64,000 nucleotides of DNA from an uncultured Oscillospiraceae bacterium. GTDB taxonomy: Bacteria; Bacillota; Clostridia; Oscillospirales; Oscillospiraceae. The stretch is from assembly GCA_947599925.1 (NCBI GenBank), contig CANQFT010000009.1, positions 1 through 64,000 on the forward strand, written 5' to 3'. The notes beneath the pieces are model-generated. The model searched no databases, was not told the DNA's origin, and worked only from the letters and a program-made list of their open reading frames with translations. Shown one piece after another: positions 1 to 15,000 of the stretch. The number at the start of each line of letters is the position of its first letter. Position 1 is the first letter of the stretch. The position numbers and the translations under genes were made by a program.

Positions 1-3000
1 GCGGCGCCGATCTCGTTGCGCCACTTCAGCGGGCTCTCCACGAACTCGGTCCCGGACGCGGTGGTCTTGACCAGGGAGGAGTGGCTGTACAGCGTGCTCT
101 GGGCCATGGCCAGACCCGTCTCACCGGTCTCGGCGTCGCTGTATAGGTTATAGGCGTCGTAGTCGTTGTTGGTGCCGGGGATCTGGCGGATGTGCAGCCG
201 CGCCTCGTTGATCTGCAGGTCGTAGAAGTCCTCCTGCCCCACCTGGACGGGCATATCGGAGCCGTTGGCGCCGTAGGCGGCGCCCTGCTCGGCGCCGGTG
301 TCCCCGTAGTTGCCCAGGGCGTTTCCGGCGTCGGAGCCCCAGGCCCACACCGAGCCCTCCACCTGCACGCCCACGGCGGCGTTCTCGCCGAGGGCCAGGG
401 CGTAGGGACGGTTCCAGTAGCCGTCGTACTTGTCGCCGTAGAGGGCGGCGTCGCTCAGACTGAGGACGTTATGGCTGTTGCCCCGGAGGGGCCGGTAGGC
501 CGTGGCGGTGCTGGACAGGGCCGCGCCGTCCGCAACGGCGTTGACATTCCCCAGGTTATGGTCGCTGTTCTCGCCCCAGAGGAAGGGGAAGTTGTCCGCG
601 GGGGTGACGGTGGCGTAGTCTCCGTCGGCGTCGTAGATCACGCCGGAGCTGTACCCACCGGCGTAGACGCGCAGAACGGCGGTGTCCACTCCCTCGGTGC
701 CCAGCGACACGGAGATCTCCGCGTTGGCCACGTCGGAGCTGGCGGCGGAGATGGCGGTCACATAGCCGGGCAGACGGCTGTCCTGGTCGCCCAGGCCCCG
801 GGTGCCGGTGATGTTCACTTCCTGGCGGCCCAGCTGCCCCTTGTCGTTGCGGCCCCAGCTCAGCAGACTGTGGACCGGGCGGGTCAGGCCGGAGCCGTCC
901 TCCAGCTCCACCGCGCCGTGGGTCAGGGCCAGAGCGTGGTAGTAGCCCGCGGCCAGGGTCAGGGCGTCGCCCAGCTGGCGGGCGCCCTGGATGCCGCCGC
1001 TCACGGGATAGGGGTTATAGGCTTTGACGGTGTAGACGTTGCGGTAGTACCCGGCGCCCAGGTCGGTGTTGTGGTCCTGGTAGCCCATGGCGCCGTCGTC
1101 CATGTCGGCGGTGGCGGTGGAGTCCCCGGCCTGACCCACCACATAGACCGTGCCGTCCTGGTGGATGAGGTAGAGGGCGTTGCGGCCGCCCTGGATGTCG
1201 ATGATGTTGTTGAGGTAGCTGTTGTGCTCCAAGCCCACAGAGCCCGCCACCACGCCGCTGTGACTGGGGATCATACCGGCCCGCAGTTTGGTGGGCGCGC
1301 TGAGAGAGGGCTGCAGGGAGGTGAAGCCGGACTTGCGGGTCTCGGTGAGGTAGTTGTTGCCCCAGACCCACACCTCGCCCGTATCGCCGCTCAGCGCGGC
1401 CTGCCAGCCGTAGCCCGCGGCCACGCGGATGATGTTCGTCAGGGACACCGCGGTAGCCGCGGGGTTGCCGCTGGTGTTGTTGGCGATGGTGTACACCCCG
1501 CCGCTCTGGGTGGCGACCACGGCGGTGGAGTAGCCCGCGGCCACCTGCGCGCCGCCGCTGGAGAGGACCTGGACGGGGTGGTTCCCGCCCAGAGCGCCCC
1601 ACACCCACACCGAGCCGTTGGCCTTCAGGGCCACGGTGTAGTTGTAGCCGCTGTCCACCATGGGCACGGCGGTGGCGGCGGTGAGGCCGGAGAAGGCGGC
1701 GGGATCGCTGCCCAGGGTGTAGGACGCGGCGCTCTTGGCGCTGTCGGCCCGGTAGGCCCGCACGCCCTGGGACACCTCCGTGACCCGGACGGTGAGCATG
1801 GTGTGGTACCCGCCCACATCCCTGTCGTCGGAGACGTAGCCGTTCCAGATGCTGACGTTGGCGGCGCCCACGCCGGTGGCCCGGATCTCGATGCCGTCCG
1901 GGGTGACTTGGACCGCGACCACGCTGGGATCGCTGGTGTCCGCCTGGAAGTAGTCCTGCAGGTCCACGCCGGTGGCCAGATAGTCCTGCCGCACCTGGGC
2001 GAAGGACTTGCGGTAGGCGGAGAAGCGCAGGGAGTAGGGGAAGTAGTAGTCCTGGTAGAGTTCATCGTAGGGGATCAGGACCACGGAGCTGTCCGTGCCG
2101 CCGGCGTCCACGGTGGTGGGCAGCAGGTCGTCATCCATCGAGCCCATGGCAAGGCGCGTGGCCTGGTCGGGCTGGACGGCGTATTGCAGGGTGATGAGGT
2201 TGGAGTACTTGCTGTAAACATCGTCGGCGAGGCTGGGCGTGTTGGCCCCGGCGGTCTGCTTGGCCCAGACGAAGAGCTTGGTCTCGTCGTTGCCAAACCG
2301 GTCGGGCGCCCGGCTGTCGTTGCGGATCACCGCGTCGCCGGTGTCGAAGTCAAACTTGCCCCAGTTGTAATCGCCCATGATGTAGATCTGCCCGTCGTCC
2401 CGCATGATGACGGTGAAGTTCTCGCCTCCGGCAAATTCGGTGGCGTAGCGGAAGGGTTGATTTGCCGCGTCGGGGTCGTCGCCGGAGAGGAGCTTGTCGT
2501 TGTCGCCCCGGAGGACCACCACGGGGTAGTAGACCCTCTGGACTTCAGCGGCGTCATAGACGGCGGTATCATCGTTGCCCAGCTGGCCGTAGGTGTTGCG
2601 GCCCCAGGCGTACAGGGTGTTGGTCTGCTCGTCCTGGGCCAGCGCGTGCTTGGCCCCGGCGGCGATGTGCCAGGCGTGGAGCGGAATGTCGCCCTCGGTG
2701 ACGCCCGGCTCGGTGGAGCCGTCGTGGAGCAGGACCTGCGCCGGCACCGGCGTCATGGGGGTGGCGGAGGCGGCGGAGACGTCCTTGCCGTCGCGGGTGT
2801 GGTAAACGCCCAGCTGGCCCATGTCGTTGCGGCCAAAGGCGTACACCGAGCCGTCCCGCAGCAGGACCAGAGAGTAGTCGTCTCCGGCGGCCACGCGGGT
2901 GACGTCGTGGAGGAAGTAGGCGTCCTCGTCGGACTCACCGGCCCTGGCCAGCACGGGATAGCTGTGGTAGAGGGCCTTGGGCTCGTCGTCGCTGTTCAGG

Positions 3001-6000
3001 GTGTTGCGGTTCCAGTTGTCGCCCAGCTCGCCGTAGGTGTTGTCGCCCCAGACGTAGACATAGCCGTCGTTCCGCAGGGCCAGGACGTGGTCGTGGCCCG
3101 CGGCGACCCTGGCCACGTGCTGCAGGTTGCCCAGACCCTGCATCCCCTTGACCAGAGCGGGCTGCAGCTGCAGCATATCGCCCATTCTGGGGAAGTACAG
3201 GGTGGCGCCGCAGCCGCCGTAGCCCTGGTACTCGTAGTTCCAGTGGCCCAGGGTGCCCTGTCCCATCTGGCCCCTGTCGTTCCGGCCCCAGGCGTAGACC
3301 TGGCCGGAGTTGGAGGCGGCCAGGGCGAAGCCGTCGCCCATGGCGATGGAGAGGATGACCTGTCCCTTCAGCGCGCCCTCGACCACCGAGGCGGTCAGCC
3401 GATCGGTACTGCGCTGGTAGAAGTTGTTGTAGTGGTTGGCGTGGCCGGAGCAGGGATTGGCCCCCACGTAGGAGTTCCAGTCGCCGTTGCCCAGCTGTCC
3501 GTAGTCGTTGTTGCCCCAGGTAAAGACCCGGCCCTTGTTGCTCAGGGCGATGAAACTCTGGACCCCGTCCTCGTCAAAGCCACTGCCGTAAGCGTCGATG
3601 TCCACGATGTACTCGTCCGCCGCCAGGCCGTTGAAGGTGACCTGGGTAGGATACTCGTAAGTGACGTAGTACGTCGGGTTCCTGGGCACGCCCAGAATAT
3701 TGCCGCTGTCGCTGTAATTATAACTGCTGTTGCCGTAGAGGGTGGTGTTCCCGCTCTCGTCGGTCTGGCCCCGGCGCAGACCGATCCGGCCCCACATCCA
3801 CACCGTGCCGTTGGCCTGGAGGGCGATGGTGGCGTTCTCCGCGGCCTTGACGGTGACCGACGCGGTGGGCAGGCCCTCGCCCACGCTCTCGGTGGGCAGG
3901 ACGATGACCTCGTAGTCGCCCCGGTAGTTGTTGTGGACGTTGTTGACGGTGATGATCAACCGGCCGTAGGCCTGGCCCGTGGGCCGCAGGTACCAGCGGC
4001 CCTGGTCAGCGTCGTAGACAAAGACGGCGATGGTCTCGTCGCTGGAGGTGTATGTGACCACCGCGTCGTCGGGCAGCTGGCGCTCAAAGCTGTCGTCGAT
4101 GAGGTTGAAGGTGGAGCTGAACGCCTCGTGGAGACCATTTTCGCCGCTGGGCGTGATGTAGAGCAGTTGGTCTTCATAGATGGTGATGGACCGGGGCATC
4201 TTCAGCTCGGTGGTGGTATAGCTGGGCGGCCAGGTCCAGGTGCCGCCGGACTGGGTGGGATAGACATACTGGGTGGTCTTGGTGTCCCAGACCTGGGCCT
4301 GGTGGATGACCAGGCTGTAATAGCTCTCCGTGCCCGTCTGGGTCAGGGCCTGGCGCTCCACGGTGGTGTAGTCGGCGCCCTCGTGGTGGGAGTTGGTGCC
4401 GGAGAACCACACCGTGCCGTCCTCCAGCACATGGTGGTAGGTGGTGTACCCGTCGCCCAGGTACAGCGTCTCGCGGACATACTCGCTGAGCTCTGCGCCG
4501 CCCACGATCTCCACTTGGGACACGGTGCCGCCCTTGAGCATCCTGTGGGGGTAGGTGGTATCCTCCGGCACCACGGTCTGCTCGGTGCCGATGCGCTCGC
4601 CCAGGGCCAGTTGCCCCTGGTCGTTGCGGCCGAAGGCCCACACCAGGGAGTCCTCATATTCCGTGTTCAGATAGGCCGGATGGCCGGGGGTGGCCCACAC
4701 GGGCTGACCCACCACGCCCTGGTTGGCCGCGTCCTCGCCGCTCAGGACATTGTCCGCCTCCTGGTGGTGCTGTTCTACCACCGTCAGCCGGTCGGCCACC
4801 TGGACCATGGAGTAGTCGCTGCTGGCCGCCACCTGCCGCACCCCCTCCAGGGGCCGCCAGGCTGTCTGGTCGATGTATTCCGGCTCCACTTCCCACTGCG
4901 TGCTCTCGTCCACATCGCCGGTGAGCGGGTCGTCTTCCTTGTGGATGCCGGTGCCGGGCGCCAGGACCTGCTGGGTATAGCGCTCCTGGATGGGCACGGG
5001 GTTGGTGCTCTTTTCCAGATAGGTCTCGTCGGTGACGCCGCTGCCCTCCACGTTCAGCTCGGCGGCGCGCTCGGCCCCCACCTTGCCCTGGCCCAGCTTG
5101 CCATACTGGTTGGAGCCCCAGGCGTAGGCCCGCGTGGTGACCCGGTCCCGCAGCGCCGCGCCCGGGGCGGCCTCCGCCCTGGGTCCCACGGCGATGGCCA
5201 GGGTGTGGTCCCGGCCCGTGTCGATGGCCATCACGTTCTTGAAGTAGTAGTCGCCCTCGCTCTGGTCCACGGCGCGGCTGACCTCGGAGGGCACGGTGAC
5301 GTTGCCGGTGGCCACGATGCCCAGCTGCCCGTGCTCGTTGCCGCCCCAGGCAAAGACCACGCCGTCCGCGCGCAGGGCCATGGAGTAGTTGCTGCCCGCG
5401 GCGATCTGGATGACGCGGGAGAGGTAGGCGTCGTCGCTGGCGGAGACGCCCTGGACCACCTTCACGGGGGTGTAGAGGGCGTGGTTGCGGTAGGTCCGCA
5501 CGTCCCGGATGGTCTTTTGGGCGTTGACGTGCTGGCCCTCTTCCTCGGCGTAGTAGAGGTCGTTGGTGTCGCCCTGGCCCAGCTGTCCGTTGGAGTTGTC
5601 GCCAAAGGCCCAGACGTTGCCGTTGCTGTCCAGCAGCAGGGTGTGGCGGTCGCCGGCGGCCACGGAGACGATGCGGGTCTTCTGGTCGGCGGGGCCGGAG
5701 AAGGAGGACAGCCAGGGGATGCGGTCAATGATGTCGCCGTCGTTATTCTTGTCGTAGTTCTCGGGGAACACGGCGTTGTCGTCGGGGTCGGTGTTCAGCT
5801 GGCCCAGATCGTCCCGGTAATAGGCGCTCCACTGTCCGGCGGCGGCCCTGGCCACCAGATGGTCGTTGAGGCTGACGAAGCTGGTGTTGAGGAGCCCCGT
5901 CTCAAAGGCGGAACTCGACGCGGCGGCGGTGGAGGCGTAATACCCGGTGAACTGGATCAGGGCCTTGCGGGTGATGTCCTTCAGCACCGGCTGGTCCTGG

Positions 6001-9000
6001 CTGGTGATGCCGCCGTCGCCGTGGCGGGTCAGACCCTGGACGATGGTCTTGTAGTAGACGTCGGCGGCCTGATAGAACCCGGTCTGGCCGTAGGTGTTGT
6101 CGCCCCACATATAGACCTCGCCGTCGCTGCCCAGGGCCACCACATGGCTGAAGTAGTCCCCGGCTTCCTGGTCGTAGTAAGCGCCCACGGACATTTGGGT
6201 GGCCACGGTGTTGCCCGGCAGATACATCCGCGTGGGGGTGTTGAACTGGATGGCCCGCGTGGTCATCTTGGGCACGGGGTTTGTGTAGTTGGCGGGGATG
6301 GAGCTGGGCTTGGCGGTGATGTCGCTGTCATAGCCCCTGGCGTTGAAGCGGCCCCAGATGTAGATCTCACCGTTGGCCTTCAGAGCGATGGCGCCGTAAG
6401 GCGTGCCCAGGATCATGGGGGTGGCCACGCGGACCTTGGCCGGGTCGTTGTCGGCGTAGCCCTGGACCCGGACCCGGAACACGGAGATCACATTCCCCTG
6501 GCTGTCCACGGCGGCCACAGAGGTAACGCCCATCTTCTGGAAGTGGGAGTAGGTGTACCCGGCGCTCTTCATCACCCACGCGCCGTCGGCGCGCTGGAAT
6601 ACCTTTACGATGCTCTCGTCGGCGGAGAGGAAGGTGTACCCCGCCGGGTACGCCTCGTCCATGTTGAACGCGCTGGCCTCCACGCTGGCTTGGATGAGGT
6701 TGAAGCCGCCGTAGGTGTAGCGCTTGGCGGCGGTGGTGTTGATCACCGCGGCCTGGGAGTCATTTTCCGTCCACAGCAGCGTGGTCTCCTGGAAACTGCT
6801 GTCGCCGCCGGAGCGGATGTTGGACCCGGCGAAGGAGAACTCCACCATGTCGGCCTCGTGCTGTCCGGCGAAGTAGGGCTTTTCGCGGGTGTCCTCGCTG
6901 GCGCCCTCCTGCCCGATGGCGGCAAGGCCCAGCTGGCCGTGGGTGTTGTCGCCCCAGGTGACAACCCGGCCGTTTTCCATCATGGCCACGCCGAATTGAC
7001 CGCCGGCGGCGATGAGAGAGGTCTTGTCCAGCCAGCGGGCGTCGGGCTTGATCCGCGTCCACTCGCCGGCCACCACGGTGACGGGGCTGGCGCTGTACCC
7101 GGCGGTCTGACCGGCGCTGTCCCCATCGGTGATGACGCAGGCCTCGGTGAGCTGCATCATGTTGTTGCGGCCAAAGCCCAGCAATTTGGACAGCCCATCC
7201 GTCCCGGCGGCCGGATCCCGCTCCTCCGTGCGGATGAGGGTGAACTCCCCACCGGCGGAGAGGGCGGTGACGCCGTGGACGTCCATGTTGCGGGCGGCCG
7301 CCTCCACGAAGGTCACGCCGTCGGCGCGGCTATAACCGCCCAGACCGCCGTTGGCGTCGCCGTTCCAGTTGAAGCCGGACACGTTGCCCAGCTGTCCGTA
7401 GTTGTTGTCGCCCCAGCCGAAGACGGCGGAGGTCCGGTCATACCCGGCGCCGTTCCAGGTGTTCTCCCTGGCGGCGGCCACCACATGGCGGCGCCCGGCG
7501 GAGATGGCGTACACGCCGGAGAGCACCCGGAACTGGGCCTCGCCGTCCAGACCGTATTCGCCGCTGTTGACCTGCACGGGGGTGGCGCTGTGGTCGGCGG
7601 CGATCAGGGTCCGCACCCCGTCGATCTCCCGGTAGATGTCCGCGTGGGGCACCAGCTCGTTGCCCAGCTGACCCACGTTGTTGCGGCCCCAGGTGTACAC
7701 CGTGCCGTTGTTCATCAGGGCCACAGAGAAGTCCTCACCGGCCTCCACGTCGATCACGTGCTCCAGATAGCCCCTGCCCTTGTAGCCCTTGACCAGCGCG
7801 GCGTAGCCCACGGCCTGGGTGTCGCCCTGGCCCAACTCGCCCTCGGCGTTGGCTCCGGCGGCGTAGACATGGCCATCCGCCGTCAGCGCCAGCATATGGT
7901 CGGCTCCGGCGGCGATGTCGATAATATCGGTGACCGGGTGCTCCACCACGATGGTCGCCGGGTTGCGCTTGATGTCCACAGCGTGGCTGGGGTCAAAGTC
8001 CGGGTTGGCCTGCACCTCGGCCCAGGTCAGGCGCTTGACCTCCGGCGTGGGAATGTCCTCGCCGCTGTCGTAGGGGACGATCCACACATGGCCCCGCTGG
8101 CAGCTCCAGATGCGGTAGGACTGCTCGTCCTCCGGCAGCTGGTGCCAGTCCACCGTATCCCGCAACGAGGCATAGCTGTCCCAGACGTTCTTCGCGTCCT
8201 CGTAGATCAGCGTGAAGTAGTTCTGCCCCACCAGGGTGCAGCTGGGGTCGCCGCAGACCACCGGGGTGATGGTGTCGGCGGGGTTGTAGTATTCCAGACC
8301 GCAGGTGGCGCAGGTGAGCATTCCGTTGAAGTAGTCCTTGGTGCCCGACACCCAGTTGATGGACTGGACCCAGGCGGAGTTGACCCCGGGCACGTTGCCC
8401 TCCACCAAGAACATGGCGCAGTCCCAGCCCCAGGTCTGCCAGAGGGTCGCCTGGACCTTCTCATAGGTGTCATAGATCCCCTGGTTGTTGGTCAGCAGGG
8501 TGATAAAGTCGTCAAAGGCCGCCGTCACCAGGAAGGTGGCGCCGGTGGTGGGATCGGTATAGTGCTGGTCAAAGACGTAGGTGGTCAGACCCTCTGTGTA
8601 GCTGACGCGCTCCAGCCTGTTGGCGGAGCCATAGGTATAGGTGATGCTGCTGCTGTCGGTGGGCTTCGCCTGATAGTCCACCACGGCCAGATCGTGGACC
8701 GTCACCTGGGTGCGGGTGCGCTGCATATGCTCGCTGGTGTGGACGTCGATGGGGTTGGGGCAGTTTTCCGGAATATCCACCCAGATGCCGCAGTCCTCCC
8801 ACGCCTCGTTGTAGTAGGCGTAGTAGGCCAGGTAATAGATGGTGTAGCCCGCCTCCGCCATGGCCTGGGCCCGCTCCTCGTCGTAGAGGTAACTGTCATA
8901 GGTGGTGGTCACGTTGTTGCGGGTGACCTGGAAGTGGTATCTGGTGCTCTGGGGATCCTCCACGGCGCGGCCGTTCTGGTCCCGGTACTCCACGGCGCGG

Positions 9001-12000
9001 TACAGCACGCCCGCGGCGTCCCAGCCGTTCCAGTCGTCGCTTTCGCCCTGGGGGACAACAAAGGGCTGAAGGGCCGCGCTGGAGCCGCTGCCCTGCCGTC
9101 CCATATACATGACCTTGGCCTCACCGGCCCGGCTCAGCTGGGTCAGTTCCTCGTCGCTGAGGACCCGGACCAGGTTGGTGGTGATGGAGGTCAGTCCGCC
9201 CACCACATAGACCTCTCTGTCCGCGGTGGTGGCCAGGTCCCCGTCCCCGTCCCGCAACACGACGGAGAAGTTGTCCCCGGCGGCCACAGACACGGCGTTT
9301 GTAAAGGGCAGACCCTTCTCGTCCTTCACCTCCACCGGGTAGGCCCGGTCCACGAAGGTGCCGTCGCCCAGCTGTCCGCCGGCGTTGCTGCCCCAGGCCC
9401 ACACGGAGCCGTCGGTCTTCAGGGCGATGACATGGTCCTTCCCCGCGGCCACCATCGGGGAGGTGATGAAGCCGGAGGTCTTCTTGGGGACGACCTTCAC
9501 CCGCAGCAGCAGGGTCCGGCCGGTGTCCTGGTGGTAGATCTGGATAAAGGTGTCGCCGTATTTCACGTTGGCGGGGTCCTTGGGCCCAAAGACCAGCTCC
9601 TGGGCCGAGGCGCTTACCTGGGCGGTGACGCTCTCGTCCAGGGAGGTGAACTCCAGCCCGGCGGCGTCCACCGCCGCCTCCGGCCTGTTGCACAGCAGGT
9701 TGAAGCCCAGGTCCACAAAGAAGCCGACGTCGTCCAGGGAGAAGTGGAGCTTCTCGTCCTCCACCAGCACCACCTGGGGCGACAGGTCCCGGAGGGTGGC
9801 GTCGGAGTCGGTGTAGCCCTGGACGGTGAGGGTCTCGTAGCCCAGCGTGCCCACCACCACGGGGTACTCCGAGTCGGTCTGGGTGTAGTCGCCCAGCTGT
9901 CCGGCGCTGTTGGAACCGGCGGCAAAGACGGTGCCGGTCTCTCTGGCAAAGACGATGAAGTCCCCACCGGCGGACATGGTGGACACCCTTTGCATCCAGT
10001 GATAGGTATCGTCAATGACCTGCGAGCCGTAGAGGACTTCGCGGGCCACAGTGTTGTCGTAGTCAACATAGGAGCCGCTCTTCACGTTCTCGCGGCTCAG
10101 GGCATAGTTGCCCAGCTGGCCCTTGGAGTTGTCGCCCCAGGCCAGCAGCTGGACGGCGTCCAGCTGGTCAGTTCCGCCAACGCCCAGATTGGCGGCGTTC
10201 TCCGCCTTGACCCGCTGGTTCTCGACCTGGGCCAAGGTGGCGTGGTATCCGGCGGCCAGCTGCCGCGCTCCGGCGTAGACATAGCCGGGGGCGCCGCCGT
10301 CGGCGGGCTCGGCGGCGATCATCCGCATGGGCCCGGAGAAGTATTCCACACCGTCCACGGTGGTGGGGATGCTCTGGGTGACGCCGTCACCCAGCTGGTG
10401 GTAGTCGTTGCGGCCCCAGCCGTAGAGACCGGGGGTCACGGTGAAGTCTTTGGTGGTGGTGTCGTCGCTGTTCATCTGGATGTTCAGCGCGATGGCGGCC
10501 ATGTGCCCGTCGCCCGCGGCGATGGCCACGGCCTTGTTGAAGGCAAAATCGTTCTTGTCGTTGGGGTTGAGACCGGGACGGGAGGCGTCGTAGGTGCCGC
10601 TGCCGCTGGTCCACAGTCCGCCCTCGCCGCCCTGGACCTGGACGGCGGAGTAGTGTACGTTGGTGCCCCCGTCGCCCAACTGCCCGTAGGTGTTGTCGCC
10701 GTAGGTGTAGACCGTGCCGTTGGCGAACAGGGCGCCCGCGGACTTCCCTCCGGCGGTCACGGCCACCACTTCCTGCATATGGGTGTACCGCGAGGGGGAC
10801 TTGCCCTTGCCCACATACTTGGCGTAGGACGAGGTGGCGGTCTTGCGGTCGGCCAGACCCAGCTGGCCCCTGTCGTTGTTGCCCCAGGTATACACAAAGC
10901 CGCTGAGGGACAGGGCCAGACCGAAGTCCTCGCCCGCGGCGATGGCCACGATGGCGTCCCGCTCCTGGTAGTTCTGGGGGTACACCACGCCCTTGCCGGT
11001 GTCGTAGAGGTATTCCTTGTTCACCATCTCGTCGCCCAGGGTGCCGACCTTCTTGACCCTGGACAAGACGCGCATGGGCTGATAGCCCTTGTAGGAGTTG
11101 TCGGCGCCGCGGCCCAGCTGGTCCAGCTTGTGGCTGTCGGTCTGGATGCCGCTGTCGTCATAGTTGTTGCCCCAGGCCCACACATGGCCGTCCACGTCCA
11201 GAGCGTAGGAGAAGTCCTTTCCGGCGGCCACGGCGGTGAAGGTCAGCGGCCCGCCGTCCAGCGCCAGCTGCGGCGTGGTGTTGCTCTCGGCGTTCTGGGG
11301 ATCGTAGGTGTAGAAATTCGTCACCTGAACGGGATGGTCGATAAATTCGTTGCCGGGGATGGTGGGATCCAGAGCCAGCTGGCCCTTGGAGTTGTCGCCC
11401 CAGACCCAGACGCGCCCCATGGCGTCCAGCGCGATGGCGTGGCGCTGGCCGGCGGCCACCATGGGCGCGGCAAAGACGCCGGCGTTGTCGTCGCTGGCGG
11501 GCTGGGCGGAGTCGTAGGTCTGGCGGTACTTGGCCCAGATGGGCAGCACCATCATATTGCTGGTGGCCGGGTCCTCGCCGCTCTCGGTCTTGAGCCCGGC
11601 GAACTCATAGTCGAAGTAGACGCTGGTCAGGCCCAGCTTCTGGCCGTCCTTGTGCTCGGTGGGCTTGATGTCCCAGGTGTTGGGCATCCCCTCCACCGGC
11701 TGGGCCACGAACATGGACGGGTCGGTGACCCCCACATCCACCAGGTGCAGGGTGTCGGCGATGGACTCGTTGGTGCCGTCGCTGATGAGGTTGAAGCCGG
11801 TGCGGTGGGAGTAGAGGATGTCGTTCAGGTCAAAGCGCAGATAATCGCCCTCATCCATCATCACGATGTTGGGGTTGCCGTTGGTGCCGTCGGTCTGGTC
11901 GGCGGCGATATTGTCCACGTAAGTGGTGGCCTCGCCCTTGGGCCGCAGCTGGTTGTAGACGTGGAGCAGCTGGTCCAGGTCGTTGTAGTGCTCGTAACGG

Positions 12001-15000
12001 CTGAAGACCAGGCTCTTGGACTCCCCGTCACCGGCCTGAACGGCCATAAAGCGGTCCTCCAGCTCGCCGTTGCCCAGCTGACCGCTGGAGTTGTCGCCCC
12101 AGTTCCACACATAGCCGTTGGAGCGGACGGCGGCCATGTGTCTACCGCCCACGGCGATGCGGATGGCGGAGTTGAAGTAGCCGTAGTTGTTCACGCCGCC
12201 GTCGCTGTATCCGGGGGCGACCTGGACCGGATGGCCCACATAGCCCGTGCGCGCGCCGGTCTCGGCGTCCTCTTGCAGCTCGTCGAGGCCCAGCTGACCC
12301 TCCATGTTGGAGCCCCAGGCGTACACCGCACCGCCCACATGGACGGCCAGGGCCGGATCCTCCGGATCCTTCACCACGGCCTCGCTGGAGTTGCCTCCGG
12401 CGGCCACGGCCCGGACGTGCTGGAGCAGTTCGCCATCGCCGGTGCGGACCATGGTGGCCTGGGCCACGCGGCTGACCACGACGCCGTCTGCCAGCAGGTC
12501 GTAGGCGTCCACCCAGTATTCCTCCGGCTGGCCGCTCTCCTCGCCCACCAGGTCCTCAATGTTATAGGTGGTCTGGGCCACGGTGTTGTCGCCCAGCTGT
12601 CCGTAGGTGTTCTTGCCAAAGGCGGCCACGGTGCCGTCGCTGAGGAGGACCAGGGTGTGGTCCCCACCGGCGGAGACCGCCATCACGTTCACCAGGTACT
12701 CCCCAGTGCGCTCGCCGCCCACCTCCAGCGCCGGGCGCTCAATGGCGGGGCCGCGCTCGGACAGGATATTCCCTTCCCGGACGCGGACGGGCACGCGGTA
12801 ACTGAAAGTGGCGCCCAGGCCGGAGTTGGCGCTGGCCTCCTTTGCCGTGGCGTACAGCCCGGCGTCCAGGCCCACGCCCAGCTGCCCGTAGGTGTTGTCG
12901 CCCCAGGCGAAGAGGGAGCCGTCGCTCCGCAGGGCCATCACGTGGCTGTCACCGGCGGAGATGGCCATGATCTCGCTGAGATAATAGCCCTTGCTGGCCG
13001 CGGCGCCCTCCATCACCTGATGGGGCACCCAGGTATACTCCCGCAGGCCCAGGGCCTCGCCATCGCCATAGAAGAAGGTGGGCTCGGACTCGTAGCAGTC
13101 GGCGTCGGCGGCGTTGGCGGAGTTCACATACTCGCCCTGCCAGCCCACCCAGGACCGGTTCTCCATGCGCCAGTTGTACTTCTCCAGCGCCGCTTCATAG
13201 TCTTCAAAGGACCACTTGATCCCGCTGTAAGTGGGCTCGGCCAGGGTCCAGCCCAGGTCGTAGAGGTCGCCGGGGTCGCTGCCCGTCTCGCCCAGATCGC
13301 CCAACAGGGGCACAAAGGTCTCCGAGCCCTGGTCGGCATAGCCGTTGCTCAGCGCGCACATCCGCTCGTGGGCTTCTTGCAGATAGTCCTTCGCGGCGCG
13401 GTAGAGCTCCATGGCCAGGGTGTACTGCCGCTGGGTCCGCATCTCGTTGCCACGGTAGTCGTCTATGGGCATGATGAGCTTGCCGTCTTTATAGAGGTCG
13501 GCCACGTTGCCCTCGCCGCTCAGAGCCAGCTCCTGGCGGCTCACGAAGGAGGTCAGGTCAAGGAGGTATTTGGCGTAGATGTAGTAGCTGTCCAGATAGT
13601 AGGGCTCGCCGATGGCGTAGAGGGGCCTGCTGTCCAGCTCGCAGTCCAAATCCCGCTCAAAGGGGCTCTCCTGGGTGAAGTGGCTCACCTTGGCGCTGAT
13701 CTTGTCGGTGTCCTGGCCCACCTGGTCGGCGAAGAGGGTCGTCACCAGATGCCCGAAGAGGCCGCCGTTACCCGCGGCGCCCACGTCTACCACCACTTCT
13801 TCGTTGGCCTTCCGCACCGGGTCGTAGCCAAAGACGTCGCCGGTGTAGCCGATGCCCAGCTGTCCCTTGTCGTTGCGGCCCCAGGCCCAGACGGTGTTGC
13901 GGTCCGTGCGGACCACGGTGAAGCCGTCGCCCGCGGCCACCTCCACCACCTTGCCCAGCACGATGTCCTTCCCGGCGTCGTCCTGGAGTTGGGCCTCCAC
14001 GGCGGAGTAGCTCACATAACCCACGATCTGCTCCTGGCCGCCCAGGTCGGACTGCCGGATGGCGAAGTCCGCCGGGTCCACGCCCAGCTGGCCGAAGGTG
14101 TCGTCGCCCCAGACGTAGACCGTGCCCTCGCGGGTCAGAGCCACCGCGTGGCGGGCTCCGGCGGCGATGGCCACCACATGGCGGATGGCGGTGGCCACGC
14201 CGGTGTCCGAAACAGTGACCACGGCCTGGGGCGCGTTGGCGTAGGGGGTCACGTCCCGCTCCTGGTCGATGCCCAGCTGTCCGTAAGTGTTGTCGCCCCA
14301 GGTCCAAACCGTGCCGTCCGCTTTCAGCGCCACGGAGAAATCCTCCCCCAAGGCGATGGCGGGGGTGGCTTTGTAGGCGTACTCCATGGCCAGGGGCTCG
14401 CCGTTTTCATCGACGCCCTGGGCGTTGACCACGTTGAGCACGTGGACGGTGATCATGGCCGAGTGGCCGGTGGCGGGGTTGTAGACCCGGACGGTGGCCG
14501 TGCCGTTCTTGGCCCCGGCGGTCAGGGTATAGCCCTCCGCCCGCACGATCTCCGGGTCGGAGGTGGTGAGTTGCAGACGGTATTCGGTGTCGCCGCCCCA
14601 GAGGTCGTCCTGACCCTCTTTGTAGGTGTCGCTGGTGGGGTTGCCGTTGCTGTCCTGCACGGGCAGCTCCACCACCTGGGCATAGCGCTCCGGGTTGGGC
14701 TCCATGACGGGCCGGCCGTCCACGGTGGTGCCCACCTGGATCTCCTCGGGCGGCTTGTCCAGATAGGGCTGGGACAGGCCGCTTGTCAGGTCGGTCGTGC
14801 GGTTGATGTAGTAGCGCTGCTGGGTGGGGGTATACTGCAAGCGGAAATCGGGGATATAGTTCTCCACGGTGCCCACGATGTCCACCGTGTCCCCCTCCAC
14901 CAGCTCGATGTAGTTCCCCAGAGCCAGATCCGTCAGCTTCACGTCCTGGTCGGTCCAGTTGGCCAGCACCCGGCCGGGCACCACGGCCTCCACCTCGGTC

